The notes below the pieces were generated by a model, which made no database searches, was not told where the DNA came from, and saw nothing but the letters and a program-made list of their open reading frames with translations. Shown here one piece after another: positions 10,790 to 22,643 of a DNA stretch of 64,000 bases; the stretch's first letter is position 1; each line of letters opens with the position of its first letter. The translations under genes and the position numbers were made by a program. The stretch covers positions 3,877,418-3,941,417 of the forward strand of contig OX328126.1 of the NCBI GenBank assembly GCA_946811695.1. The letters are read 5' to 3'. This DNA comes from Gonocerus acuteangulatus (taxonomy: Eukaryota; Arthropoda; Insecta; Hemiptera; Coreidae).

Positions 10790-13335
10790 TATATTTATTA
10801 TATTCCCTTCTTCCCTGTAGCTGTAGAAAGGGAAGACATGAAGTGGTTGTATAATGTTATTATATTCCCTTCTTCCCTGTAGTTGTAGAAAAGGAAGACA
10901 TGGAGTGGTTGTATAATGTTATTATATTCCCTTCTTCCCTGTAGTTGTAGAAAGGGAAGACATGGAGTGGTTGTATAATGTTATTATATTCCCTTCTTCC
11001 CTGTAGCTGTAGAAAGGGAAGACATGGAGTGGTTGTATAATGTTATTATATTCCCTTCTTCCCTGTAGTTGTAGAAAGGGAAGGCATGGAGTGGTTTTAT
11101 AATGTTATTATATTCCCTTCTTCCCTGTAGCTGTAGAAAGGGAAGACATGGAGTGGTTGTATAATGTTATTATATTCCCTTCTTCCCTGTAGTTGTAGAA
11201 AGGGAAGACATGGAGTGGTTGTATAATGTTATTATATTCCCTTCTTCCCTGTAGCTGTAGAAAGGGAAGACATGGAGTGGTTGTATAATGTTATTATATT
11301 CCCTTCTTCCCTGTAGTTGTAGAAAGGGAAGACATGGAGTGGTTGTATAATGTTATTATATTCCCTTCTTCCCTGTAGTTGTAGAAAGGGAAGGCATGGA
11401 GTGGTTTTATAATGTTATTATATTCCCTTCTTCCCTGTAGTTGTAGAAAGGGAAGACATGGAGTGGTTGTATAATGTTATTATATTCCCTTCTTCCCTGT
11501 AGTTGTAGAAAGGGAAGGCATGGAGTGGTTTTATAATGTTATTATATTCCCTTCTTCCCTGAAGTTGTAGAAAGGGAAGACATGGAGTGGTTGTATAATG
11601 TTATTATATTCCCTTCTTCCCTGTAGTTGTAGAAAGGGAAGGCATGGAGTGGTTTTATAATGTTATTATATTCCCTTCTTCCCTATAGTTGTAGAAAGGG
11701 AAGACATGGAGTGGTTGTATAATGTTATTATATTCCCTTCTTCCCTGTAGTTGTAGAAAGGGAAGACATGGAGTGGTTGTATAATGTTATTATATTCCCT
11801 TCTTCCCTGAAGTTGTAGAAAGGGAAGACATGGAGTGGTTGTATAATGTTATTATATTCCCTTCTTCCCTGTAGCTGTAGAAAGGGAAGACATGGAGTGG
11901 TTGTATAATGTTATTATATTCCCTTCATCCCTATAGTTGTAGAAAGGGAAGACATGGAGTGGTTGTATAATGTTATTATATTCCCTTCATCCCTGTAGTT
12001 GTAGAAAGGGAAGACATGGAGTGGTTGTATAATGTTATTATATTCCCTTCATCCCTGTAGTTGTAGAAAGGGAAGACATGGAGTGGTTGTATAATGTTAT
12101 TATATTCCCTTCTTCCCTGAAGTTGAAGAAAGGGAAGACATGGAGTGGTTTTATAATGTTATTATATTCCCTTCTTCCCTGTAGTTGTAGAAAGGGAAGA
12201 CATGGAGTGGTTGTATAATGTTATTATATTCCCTTCTTCCCTGTAGTTGTAGAAAGGGAAGACATGGAGTGGTTGTATAATGTTATTATATTCCCTTCTT
12301 CCCTGAAGTTGTAGAAAGGGAAGACATGGAGTGGTTGTATAATGTTATTATATTCCCTTCTTCCCTGTAGCTGTAGAAAGGGAAGACATGGAGTGGTTGT
12401 ATAATGTTATTATATTCCCTTCTTCCCTGAAGGTGTAGAAAGGGAAGACATGGAGTGGTTGTATAATGTTATTATATTCCCTTCTTCCCTGTAGTTGTAG
12501 AAAGGGAAGACATGGAGTGGTTGTATAATGTTATTATATTCCCTTCATCCCTGTAGTTGTAGAAAGGGAAGACATGGAGTGGTTGTATAATGTTATTATA
12601 TTCCCTTCATCCCTGTAGTTGTAGAAAGGGAAGACATGGAGTGGTTGTATAATGTTATTATATTCCCTTCTTCCCTGAAGTTGAAGAAAGGGAAGACATG
12701 GAGTGGTTTTATAATGTTATTATATTCCCTTCTTCCCTGTAGTTGTAGAAAGGGAAGACATGGAGTGGTTGTATAATGTTATTATATTCCCTTCTTCCCT
12801 GTAGTTGTAGAAAGGGAAGACATGGAGTGGTTGTATAATGTTATTATATTCCCTTCTTCCCTGAAGTTGTAGAAAGGGAAGACATGGAGTGGTTGTATAA
12901 TGTTATTATATTCCCTTCTTCCCTGTAGCTGTAGAAAGGGAAGACATGGAGTGGTTGTATAATGTTATTATATTCCCTTCTTCCCTGAAGTTGTAGAAAG
13001 GGAAGACATGGAGTGGTTGTATAATGTTATTATATTCCCTTCTTCCCTGTAGCTGTAGAAAGGGAAGACATGGAGTGGTTGTATAATGTTATTATATTCC
13101 CTTCTTCCCTGTAGCTGTAGAAAGGGAAGACATGGAGTGGTTGTATAATGTTATTATATTCCCTTCTTCCCTGTAGCTGTAGAAAGGGAAGACATGGAGT
13201 GGTTGTATAATGTTATTATATTCCCTTCTTCCCTGAAGTTGTAGAAAGGGAAGACATGGAGTGGTTGTATAATGTTATTATATTCCCTTCTTCCCTGTAG
13301 TTGTAGAAAGGGAAGACATGGAGTGGTTGTATGTT
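10790..13335. repeat. 62-bp satellite array, about 41 units
   Basis: The unit is about 62 bp and contains ttatattcccttcttccctg, then agttgtagaaagggaag, then acatggagtggttgtataatg. Each unit carries a potential stem of CTTCCCT pairing with AGGGAAG around a loop of about 12 nt. Variants (gtag/gaag, cttc/cttcat, ggttg/ggttt) recur in blocks. The rare gaagttgaag variant sits at 12119 and 12677, 558 bp or nine units apart, which indicates a local 9-mer higher-order repeat. With 62 not a multiple of three, no frame stays open. Confidence 0.96.
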
Positions 13336-13401
13336 ATTGTTGTATTTATAGTCTGTTACTGGACATAGGACACTGTTCTGTAAATTTATTCTTTCAGTAA
13401 C

Positions 13402-13625
13402 AAGAGGTGAGTGACAACAACCATAGCCACGTTGAATGCACCGGTTCCCGTAGATCACCGAAGTTAAGCAACGTCGGGGTGGTCAGTACCTGAATGGGTG
13501 ACCAACCACGTGCTGTTGGCATTATAAAAAGGGTGGCAACCTGTAGATAGCCCGGCGCTAATAGCTAAATAGTTGATGCGCCGTTAAAAACGGGGGAAAA
13601 AATAAATAAAAAAATAAGAGGTGAG
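13402..13625 (+). mobile_element. 5S rRNA-derived SINE (SINE3 type) with target-site duplication
   Basis: Starting at 13412 the sequence follows a eukaryotic 5S rRNA almost to its end: gacaacaaccatagcc, then ttgaatgcaccgg, atcaccgaagttaagcaacg, tcagtacctgaatggg and tgaccaaccacgtgctgttgg. A unique body follows, then a tail with the hairpin cggcgc...gcgccg and an A-rich end. The direct repeat aagaggtgag flanks it at 13402-13411 and 13616-13625. The retained 5S internal promoter would allow RNA polymerase III transcription. The tail and target duplication show it is a retroposon and not a 5S gene. Confidence 0.9.
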
Positions 13626-13845
13626 ATTAAGTATTGGAATATTTGAAATTAAAAAAACAACACTTTATTTGACAGTATTCTAGATAGATCGATTCTTTAA
13701 AATATAGGTTATTGACGATCGATTTAAAAAATCTATGTATCGTGTTAAAAAGATCGATCCTTTAAAAGATACGTCCCTCACCACCTCTCAACTTCGCGAC
13801 AGGGTCGGCCATGTTGGTTAACCTTTCGATATTCATCCTAATATC

Positions 13846-15565
13846 GGCGATACAAATGCAAAGTATCGAATGTGAAAAAACGCATTGGTACTTAAGTATT
13901 AGCGTGAAAGCAGGTTAAAGAGGCGGGTCTCGTTCAGAGATCTGGATCATGGATAACGCATTTCTATTGGTCTATTACTATCATTTCATTGGCTATTGTG
14001 TTTATAGTAGAGATGTGGGGTGGAAAATTTCCAGCTATGTTTTTCCAAAAAATTTTCCATTTACAAAAGGCTATTTTTTGGTAAATTTGTTCTAGGACAT
14101 ATATGAGCAAGCCATATTCTCTTATATTAGCTAATTTCTGAACCATTTAAACAAAAACTACAGGTTATAATTCAACTTTTTAATTCACATGAATAAAATT
14201 AAATGTGATTATGTTTTACCTAACAATTGTCATATTGCTTATGTAATTACTCATAAAAAGGCAATTCACACTATTTCATAATAAAAGAGAACTCACAGAA
14301 AATGAATTGCTCATTTCTCTTAATATTTGATAAAGAAGGTTGTAGCGGAAACCAGTTCCACCACTCTACAAGCTGCAACAGTTTTAAGAAAATTCGCCTC
14401 ATTTAAACAACACTAGATTCGAATTAAAAAAAAAAAATCTTACTGCTCTCTGTCAGGAATAATGGTTAACCAGAAAATAACAAATGTGTGGACATTCTAC
14501 ATTTTGTAGAAGTCCAGGAAGGCAACAAAATTATAGGTAAATGGAAATATTGTGATGTAAATAGATTTTCAGATTAACACAAGGCAAAGCTGATGTCAGT
14601 TTCAGAAAACCTTCATTTGATGAGTGATGACGATGTCATCCATTCAAAAACTGCTTCTTCTGAGCAGAGAGAGAAGAACGTTATTTTTGGGGGGAAAAAA
14701 ATAATTGCTTAACTATAATGGGTTGCTTTCCACACAGAGTACCAACCAGTAGGCATATGAAAATGAAGAAAACAAGATGGTTACTATAAACTAGAGATGT
14801 GGGTTTTCTGGAAAATTTTCTAGGAAATTTTCCGATTCAAATTTTTCCGGAAAACCCACATCTCTAGTTTATAGTACCATCTTGTTTTCTTTGTGCTAAT
14901 AACACAATTCATTTGTGCTTTATTTACCCACGCAATGGTTGTTTTCTTTTGTTTGTTACGCGATTTCAGTTTATATGGTTATGGAGAGTTTATATGGCGA
15001 CAACAGAATAGCAACGATTAAAGAGACTGTTTTGAAGCGATGCTAAATTGTATATCAGTCCATTATCCAACGAAAAACCATCCTTGATCTGTATCAACGA
15101 GTTGGATTGACTAGAGTTTCGATATAACCTTGAGTGAGCAGAAACACATAGCAATTATGCTATTAATATATGTGCTACGCGTTTTCGCTCGGTAAAGGTT
15201 ATGTCAAAACTCTAGATAACCCAAATACTTGATAATCCCGTCGCCATATTGGCAAAAACTGATTTGACTCCTTGACCCAGCTCTCTGACCCGGTGATGAT
15301 CCAGTTCTCTGAGACCCGACTCATTAACCTGCTTTGACGCTAATGCGTAAGTACCAACGCATTTTTCATTTTAAATCTTTACTGATTGCTGTTGGCCGGA
15401 TGGATGGCAAACTCTCGAATCTAAGTTCACACAGTGAAAGGGGAATGTAACCACTGTCAAAAGGTAGAATCTGCCGACTATTTGACTGCCCAAAAGCAGA
15501 GTAATGAATAAAAGTGTTTTCACTCTTGAAAGTGGCGATTTTCACATTCATTAGTTTGCATTTGT
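13846..15565. mobile_element. large composite foldback of the GATAC-TIR family
   Basis: The left end (gatacaaatgcaaagtatcg...gtgaaaaaacgcattggtac, 13851-13890) and a following block to about 13945 reappear inverted at 15297-15362, and a related terminus ends near 15565. The segment 15366-15551 matches the unit that is tandemly amplified at 43845-44400. The interior carries other palindromes: 14775-14892, around tagagatgtgggttttc, and 15112-15225, around actagagttt. It looks like a nested set of non-autonomous elements. No transposase is seen. Confidence 0.6.
14775..14892. repeat. snapback palindrome, ~50-bp arms
   Basis: Arms containing caagatggttactataaac and tagagatgtgggttttc are mirrored on the right as gaaaacccacatctctag and gtttatagtaccatcttg. 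The core is short and A/T-rich (aaattttctaggaaatttt). The tagagatgtggg terminus also appears near 14010, so this is probably a folded MITE. Confidence 0.75.
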
Positions 15566-16040
15566 ATCGAAAATATGTACAATTTGAAAAAAAAAGTCTA
15601 CGTGACCTTTCGCGTGTTGCTATGTATTATTTGACTGGAGTATAAGACTAGGTCTCCAGATTTTGCTTCCGTTGTGACATAATTTTATAACAGAAATGAC
15701 ATCATTGGTGACATAAATAGAAATTGGTTACATTTGAGTAATAACGATTTATATTTTACATCTTAAAGCTTTTCTCAATTTCTATGATGTAGAAGGGTAG
15801 TACAAAATAAAAGGCGTAACAAATAAACATACAATTTATTAAAAGAACTGAATAATTGTTTTTTATTTATTTCCCAAATGACATTTTCATTTTCCAAATG
15901 ATTTCTCTTTAAACAATAATAGGTCAACATTATTCTGTGGACTGAAACTCAATTTCGATAAACACTTGAGGTAGTTTTTCGGTCCATTGTTTGATATCGA
16001 GATCCAAAGAGGTAGAACCAAAGAAAAACTCAAAAAGAAT
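15566..16040. other. intergenic, nothing recognised
   Basis: AT-rich sequence leading into a short tandem repeat. I see no gene. Confidence 0.45.
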
Positions 16041-16260
16041 GGACAGGTTTTGGTGGTTGCACCCTTGATGTATGCATCTCTGCATGCAATAAGCTCTAGA
16101 AGAAAGGGCAGACATATTCGTGACAGGTTTTGGCGGCTGCACCCTTGATGTATGCATCTCTGCATGCAAGAAGCTCTAGAAGAAAGGACAGGGATATTCG
16201 TGACAGGTTTTGGTGGTTGCACCCTTCATGTATGCGTCTCGGTATGCAAGTATGTCCACT
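16041..16260 (+). repeat. 80-bp tandem repeat, about 2.7 copies
   Basis: Units begin gacaggttttggtggttgc at 16042, 16122 and 16202, and contain tgtatgcatctctgcatgc. The short ORFs on both strands here are by-products of the repetition. Confidence 0.9.
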
Positions 16261-16345
16261 CTGCTGGTCCACGCTTCCTGTCCGCTGTCCACGATACTCT
16301 TCAGTATCCTGTAGAAAAACGTAGATATTGTAAATAAATTCAATT

Positions 16346-17225
16346 TACACACATCGGACTAGTATTTCTAAAGTGACACAACTCAGAATAAAACTCAATC
16401 GAAAATGTGTCACTCTTGCCTATGTAGATGGAATAGGATTAATACAGGAAGAGTGACACACGTACACTCTGGTGTAGAAGCTCTGAAGCTAGGTACATAC
16501 ACTCTTGCCTATGTAGATGGAATAGGATTAAGACAGGAAGAGTGACACAAGTTCCCTCTGGTGTAGAAGCTCTGAAGCTAGGTACATACACTCTTGCCTA
16601 TGTAGATGGAATAGCATTAAGACAGGAAGAGTGATACAAGTTCCCTCTGGTGTAGAAGCTCTGAAGCTAGTACATACTCTCTTGCCTATGTAGATGGAAT
16701 AGCATTAAGACCGGAAGAGTGACACAAGTTCCCTCTGGTGTAGAAGCTCTGAAGCTAGGTACATACACTCTTGCCTATGTAGATGGAATAGGATTAAGAC
16801 AGGAAGAGTGACACAAGTTCCCTCTGGTGTAGAAGCTCTGAAGCTAGGTACATACACTCTTGCCTATGTAGATGGAATAGCATTAAGACAGGAAGAGTGA
16901 TACAAGTTCCCTCTGGTGTAGAAGCTCTGAAGCTAGTACATACACTCTTGCCTATGTAGATGGAATAGCATTAAGACAGGAAGAGTGACACAAGTTCCCT
17001 CTGGTGTAGAAGCTCTGAAGCTAGGTACATACACTCTTGCCTATGTAGAGGGAATAGCATTAAGACAGGAAGAGTGACACAAGTTCCCTCTGGTGTAGAA
17101 GCTCTGAAGCTACGTACATACAGTTTTGATGGTTCATAAAGAGATATTTATAATGTATTTTATAGTAATAACTGAAAAATTATTGATTGAATTGAATTTT
17201 GAGATGTCACTTTAGAAACTGTGAC
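16346..17225 (+). repeat. 89-bp minisatellite (8 units) inside a terminal-repeat element, locus 1
   Basis: Eight units of about 89 bp (ctcttgcctatgtagatgg...gtagaagctctgaagctagg) run from about 16413 to 17115. The left flank carries actagtatttctaaagtgac. The right flank carries cagttttgatggtt, then a short palindrome around tgagatgtcac/gtgacatctca. The same unit and flanks recur at 28444-29292, so array and flanks belong to one dispersed element. Confidence 0.9.
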
Positions 17226-18030
17226 ATCTCAAAAGTCATAATCATACATAAAAAAGCAAATTTGAGATGAGTACTCGCAATATCTGTTGGTGCACGATAA
17301 ATAATAATTCTATTACCTGGAGGCCTGCATTTACTATTTAGGGTGGACATTAATAGCAGCACATACTTTCACATAACTAACATGATTACAATAAATTCTT
17401 CCACAACTAACACCACGTTTTTTATAAATCCTCTGACAGGCGCCAAAACTCTGAATCTCGGTGGCTATCCAAAGAGGTATGAGTCGCTATTATTTATCAC
17501 TGAAGTAGTAGCACCGCTATAACCTTCAATAGATTCTAACTTTCTCACCAAAAGTTTTATTTCGGTCTTCGACGTCGACATTTCTTGTTCGTACTATAAT
17601 TTGAGCTTCCTCCCCATATGAAAGGGAGGAATCGTAGAAGAGATATAGTTTAAAGATTTCTGTATTCACCGACAAAGAGGATCGCACGATTATACACTTG
17701 AAGAGTGAAACTGTCTCCTGTCCCAAGAAGCCGAAAAACAAAGACAACTCATAAGTTACTTAACTTTTTTTTAAAGAAAACCCTAGGAGAAAGTAATGAG
17801 CAAGCGTCAAGAATTATCTGTTCAAGTGTGGGAGCACCTGAATACGAATGGAGTACCGTGGAATGTGTTACAAGTCGAGTTGTCGCTAAATATTCAAACA
17901 TTCTTTTAGGGAAATACTTTCTATTTCGTTTAGAATGTGGGGAACGCGCTTTTGGGGGGGGGGCAACATGAGAGATTTCCAAAATTAAGGAAATGAATTT
18001 AAAATTTACTCGCAATGTTTGGATTAACAG
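17226..18030. other. intergenic, nothing recognised
   Basis: Unique-looking AT-rich DNA. Frames at 17526-17747 and 17705-18042 overlap on opposite strands and show no family features or splice sites. Confidence 0.5.
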
Positions 18031-18032
18031 TT

Positions 18033-18180
18033 GGCGATGCAAACTACCATATCAACCGTCGAATGCACCGATTCCCGTAGGTCACCGAAGTTAAGAAACT
18101 TCGGGCGTGGCCAGTACCTGAATGGGTGACCGACCACGTTCTACTGGCATTATTATATAAGGGTGGTAACCAGTAGAAAG
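18033..18180 (+). mobile_element. 5S rRNA-derived SINE, second copy, tail diverged
   Basis: The 5S-like head is clear: gaatgcaccgattcccgtag, gtcaccgaagttaagaaac, gccagtacctgaatgggtgac, cgaccacg. A body block gggtggtaaccagtagaaag follows, corresponding to gggtggcaacctgtagatag in the copy at 13412. The cggcgc tail hairpin is missing, so this is a truncated or decayed copy. Confidence 0.85.
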
Positions 18181-18439
18181 CGCAGCTTTATTGATATAAT
18201 TATTGATACATCTTAACAAAATATACTTGAAAAAGAAGGTTTTACAAAGAATAGAATAATACATACCAATATATGCCAAGCGGATGTAGGAAGGGCAAAG
18301 TTACTGGTGACCTTGAGATGAGATAAAAGTAAGAAAGAAGAATTTACTTTTTATTTTAGTTAATATTCAAAATTGTTCTCTTTGCATATGAGTATTTTCT
18401 TTATTTAAATTTTAACGTCAATTATTATTAACTAAGAAT

Positions 18440-18615
18440 TTTGAGACGGGTTATCTATAGGTTACCACCCTTTTCCATCTAGGACAGGGGTGATGCCTTT
18501 TCGAAGGCATTCTAAAGAAAAGCCACCACCCCTAGTAGGAATCGAACCCACGACCCTTGACACGGAGTGTTAAGAGCTCACGCCTTTACACTCACAGCCA
18601 CTGGGCCTCCGTTTT
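18440..18615 (-). mobile_element. tRNA-derived SINE, S1 family (inverted)
   Basis: The reverse complement carries a tRNA-like head with the B box ggttcgattcc, then a stem region around ccaccacccct/aggggtgatgcc, then the tail ggtaacctatagataacccg, tcaaaattcttagttaataat. It matches the complete copy at 47358-47566. Confidence 0.85.
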
Positions 18616-18769
18616 ATTCTTATTAAATTCTACATAAAAACTACTGTTTACTTGCTCAAAAATGTTTTGTTTCATAATATGCACATAAAAAAAAAATTAG
18701 TATAACCTATTTTCATGATATGATGTATTGTTTACTGTTTTGATTGTTCTCTTCGTTAATTTGGCATAT

Positions 18770-18909
18770 TTATTATTTTGTAGCTGAAGGATGCTGCGCA
18801 ATAGCATGCCGAAACGTACAAATTATTGATTTTTCCGAAAATCCGACTATTTTTGTTAGCAGAAACTACTCCTTGATTTTTTATCACACCGTCGCATAAG
18901 CTCCACTAA
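18770..18909 (+). repeat. Penelope-like 3' tail with CTGAAG...CGAAACG motif, copy 1
   Basis: The block tagctgaaggatgctgcg...catgccgaaacgtac is followed by a segment ending tttttatcacaccgtcgc. A similar layout recurs at 33700-33900 (tagctgacgaagg...ggccgaaacgtc, then ttatcacctcgacgg), and its last part recurs at 22500-22590. The motif resembles regions near the ends of Penelope-like and related retroelements. No reverse transcriptase is visible. Confidence 0.45.
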
Positions 18910-19446
18910 TCTATATATATATAAAAATCACGTGTCTGTCTGTTTTTCTGTTTGTTTGTTCCTTATACAAATCTACACCGTTTGACCGATTTTGACCAAA
19001 CTTGGAATAATGGTAGGTCTTGATACGAGAAATCTCCTAGGCTAGGTCAAAAAAATCTACCACCTGTCTGTCTGTATGTTTGTCCCATATACAAATCCAC
19101 ACCGTTCGTCCGATTTCGACTAAACTCGGTACACATGTAGATCTTAATCTGGGGAGTGCCGTAGGCTAGGTCAAAAAAATCTACCAGCTGTCTGTCTGTA
19201 TGTTTGTCCCTTATACAAATCCACACCGTTAGACCAATTTTTATGAAACTTGGTATACATGTATGTCTTGATACGGGGGGTGTTATAGGTTAGGTCAAAG
19301 TCGTCTAGGACTCACTGTTATGAGGGTTCATAACAGTTACAGATTCGTGTTATTAGATTTTAATAATACTTATTTCGTTTCTAATTTATTTAGGCTTTTC
19401 TATAAGCAGAAAGTAGGCGTAGCATGGCACGCCGGGTAACAGCTAG
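18910..19446 (+). mobile_element. non-autonomous Helitron, copy 1
   Basis: It begins TCTATATATATATAAAAATC immediately after an A and ends AACAGCTAG immediately before a T, the A/T insertion and CTAG end expected of Helitrons. Just before the end is a hairpin, GGCGT agcatggc ACGCC. The interior holds about three subrepeats of roughly 125 bp (tctgtctgtatgtttgtccc, caaatccacaccgtt, aaacttggtacacatgtag, taggctaggtcaaaa). There is no Rep/helicase, so it depends on a partner. Related copies are at 61214-61893 and, inverted, at 21691-22303. Confidence 0.8.
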
Positions 19447-20740
19447 TAGTCTAATAAAAATTGAAGCATAATGATTACACAAATAATTGAAATGGAAAAA
19501 AATAAAATTATTCAGTTTAAAATAAAATACTATAAGTTCATTTTGCCGTTTTATTAAGAACTATTCTTGTAAAAAGAGCCTAGAAAAACGAGAAATGTCT
19601 TCAAAATTTACCCTGGTTCAATAGGTTTTAAAGGGATTGAAAATTTAACGATTTGCACTGAAATAAATTTTTTTCTTGGATCCTGTCCATCTTGGGATCT
19701 AAAACCTCCCGGTGGTCCCAGTCCCTCACGAAATCATTTCCTACATTCACCCCTGCCGCATTTTTTAATTATTTGCATCTCAACCAGAACTAATAAGTGA
19801 ATTAAGAACTATCATGTGCATAGATACTCATTCAAAACATTCCCCCCCCCCCCAAGCAATAAGACACCTCTAACTCGGTGCTGCTCCAACTCGTCCTAGT
19901 TGGTAACTGCTAAAGAGCGGCACGTGATGGCCTGCAAGATCACGAGTTGTACAATTGTAAGATTTAGGCTGTCAGCTTTGATTGATGATTCTAAATCCTA
20001 GCAGCTCAACATTCTCGCCGTAGAATTTAGACCAACAAAGATATTTTACAAGACTCGTAAAAAAAAAAAAAAAATGGATCGGAAGAGCATTTTGGCAAGT
20101 TTGATCTAAGTGAACCTCAAATCATTGGGCCAAGGAAAGGATTATAATGTCAACTTTCTCGCAACACTACTTTCAAACGCTGAATTCGCAATATGGTTTA
20201 GTTTCACGTTTTTTTTTTTTTTAGTATTGTGTTTAGCTATATAATATTAACCATAAAATTCTTCTTTCATTTCTGCTCTACCAAATTTTTCAATCCCTTG
20301 CTTATTGGTAACCATCTCTTTGTTAAAAACGCACCAATTGAAGGGGTATTTTACCTTGTAACTTTTTTCTGTCATTGTTTTATGGGGTAAATGCTTCCTT
20401 AACTAACCTAAAGTTCTGTACTCCGGAGGTAAAGGACACCATCTCCATTTATGTATTAAATTGACATAATAAGAGGCCCTTAATGTGGATTTTCCGATCT
20501 ATATAATGGTCTAGGACACTGTTTCTTGTTCCCATAAATAACGAAGATAAGACAGTGATAAATAAAATCTTGTCTGTTTTCATTAGAGATAAAAGACACC
20601 ATGTGGAGGACTTGGTTCTGTTTCACTATGATCAATACTTACAATTACCTAGCAATACCAATAACAATGTGAAACATATTCTTTAAACCGTTTCTATAAG
20701 TAACGAAGAAACGAATTTCAATTTGAATAGTTCAAATTTA
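19447..20740. other. intergenic, nothing recognised
   Basis: AT-rich DNA with poly-A and poly-T tracts and a C-run at 19844. No convincing ORF, RNA gene or repeat boundary. Confidence 0.5.
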
Positions 20741-20744
20741 TGAA

Positions 20745-20910
20745 AATATGTGGCATGGTATTCTTTTCCTCCAGGATACAAAATTGGCTTTCCTGAACAA
20801 ATAAAAATATGTGGTACGGTATCCTTTACCTCCAGGATACAAAATTGGCTTTCCTGAACAAATTCAAATATGTGGCATGGTATTCTTTTCCTCCAGGATA
20901 CAGATATATT
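20745..20910 (+). repeat. 62-bp tandem repeat, 2.6 copies
   Basis: The block aaatatgtggcatggtattc, ttttcctccaggatac, aaaattggctttcctgaac recurs at about 20745, 20807 and 20869. It is unrelated to the 62-bp satellite at 10790. Confidence 0.9.
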
Positions 20911-21362
20911 TATATCCAAGAGTGTTCATGTAGTACCGGAATAATTTTGAAATGTGTCAAAAATTTAATTTTTCCACTACATTCTAGATATATTTCAAAA
21001 TTCATAATATTATTTTTTTAATCTTTATTATAGGAATTCATGAAAACAAATGTAACATTACACTTTTGAGAGTTGTTTTATCAGGCATAATTATTGACTA
21101 ACCTTTTAAGAACCTAATTTCAATCAACCTAGACAAGGCTCCAAGAAGACCAACGCATTGTTTGGAGAGAGGACCATGTGTCCGACATTCATATCTTAAA
21201 GGAGAAACAAAACAAAAAAAAAAGACCTATCTTTATGTTTTCTACCTCGCTGCTTGGAACGATTATTTCTTCTTTCTCCGTAAAGTCCTTAATTTAGCCC
21301 TAACATAAAGTGGCCTTCAAATAAATATCTAGACATGGAAGTCTTCATTGAAAGCTAAAACA

Positions 21363-21690
<328 letters not shown>

Positions 21691-21691
<1 letters not shown>

Positions 21692-22297
21692 TAGCTGTTG
21701 CCCAGTGTGCCATGCTACACCTACTTTCTGTCTATGACTCTCCCCGTATCAAGATCTACTTGATACCTAGTTGTCTATACCCAGTTACGAAAATCGGTCA
21801 AACGATGTGAATTTGTTTTAGTTCATAATGTTACCGGCAGAGGCCAGCACAACAGTACTTCATCTAGAAGCCGACAGAGGCAAGTAGCAGAGCCTGCGAG
21901 TAGATAGCTCTTATCAAAGAAAGGCCAGCGCTCCTTAGTTAGACAGTGACTGTTGATATAAAATTGAAATAAACTGCATTACATGATTATATAATGATGT
22001 AAAGTCATCAATGAGTTCGAGTTATTCTAATTATCAAGAACATCAACAAATAAATTTGAGACATTATTCAAAATGGCTGTCGATTCAAAATGGCCGTCAC
22101 AATCTGAATGGTTCAGTGTAGCCAATTTTTCTTGAACAAAACTTTTGACCTTTTGACCAAATTTTGAAATTTGACTATTTTGACCTAGCCTAGGAGATTT
22201 CTCGTATCAAGACCTGCCTGTGTGCCAAGTTTGGTCAATATCGGTCAAACAGTGTAGATTTGTATAAGGAACAAACAAACAAATAAACAGAAAAAGA

Positions 22298-22303
<6 letters not shown>
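21691..22303 (-). mobile_element. non-autonomous Helitron, copy 3 (inverted, interrupted)
   Basis: On the minus strand it ends in the same way as the copies at 18910 and 61214: GGTGT agcatggc ACACT hairpin, then ggcaacagctag, then T. The 5' part near 22200-22303 has the usual caaatctacactgtttgacc and cacgtgtctttttctg. The 5' boundary merges into (AT)n. The interior is interrupted by about 220 bp from 21828 that may be a solo LTR. Confidence 0.7.
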
Positions 22304-22363
<60 letters not shown>

Positions 22364-22443
22364 TCTTTTTCTGTTTATTATATATATATATATATATATA
22401 TTGTACACAGTGTGGATATGTATAAGGGACAAACAGACAGGTG

Positions 22444-22495
<52 letters not shown>
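22283..22495. repeat. palindromic Helitron 5' ends around (AT)n tracts
   Basis: Sequence aaacagaaaaagacacgtga, then (AT)n at 22304-22357, then its inverse atcacgtgtctttttctg, form a head-to-head pair of Helitron starts. A further fragment with more (AT)n follows to 22492. Confidence 0.8.
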
Positions 22496-22499
<4 letters not shown>

Positions 22500-22590
22500 T
22501 TCTGAAGAAGTAACGCTTTATCTTAGCTGACTCCCAACCATACCTTGACTTTTTATCACCTCAACGTCTAACTCATTCATACATACTTCA
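22500..22590 (+). repeat. Penelope-like tail fragment, copy 2
   Basis: cttagctgactcccaaccat, accttgactttttatcacct and caacgtctaactcattc match the end of the copy at 33830-33900. The CGAAACG motif is absent here. Confidence 0.4.
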
Positions 22591-22643
22591 TTTTATTTAC
22601 ATATTTATAATTTTTCATTACATCTATCTATTTATCTACTCAC

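Noticed and set aside
13412..13520. A 5S rRNA gene
   Set aside because: The 5S-like part runs into a SINE body and A-rich tail and is flanked by a 10-bp target duplication; the copy at 18033 is truncated too.
15887..16337. Several 60-110-codon frames on both strands
   Set aside because: They are shadows of the 80-bp tandem repeat and overlap each other without family features.
16413..17115. CRISPR-like array
   Set aside because: Repeats are directly adjacent with no unique spacers, and the context is a eukaryotic genome.
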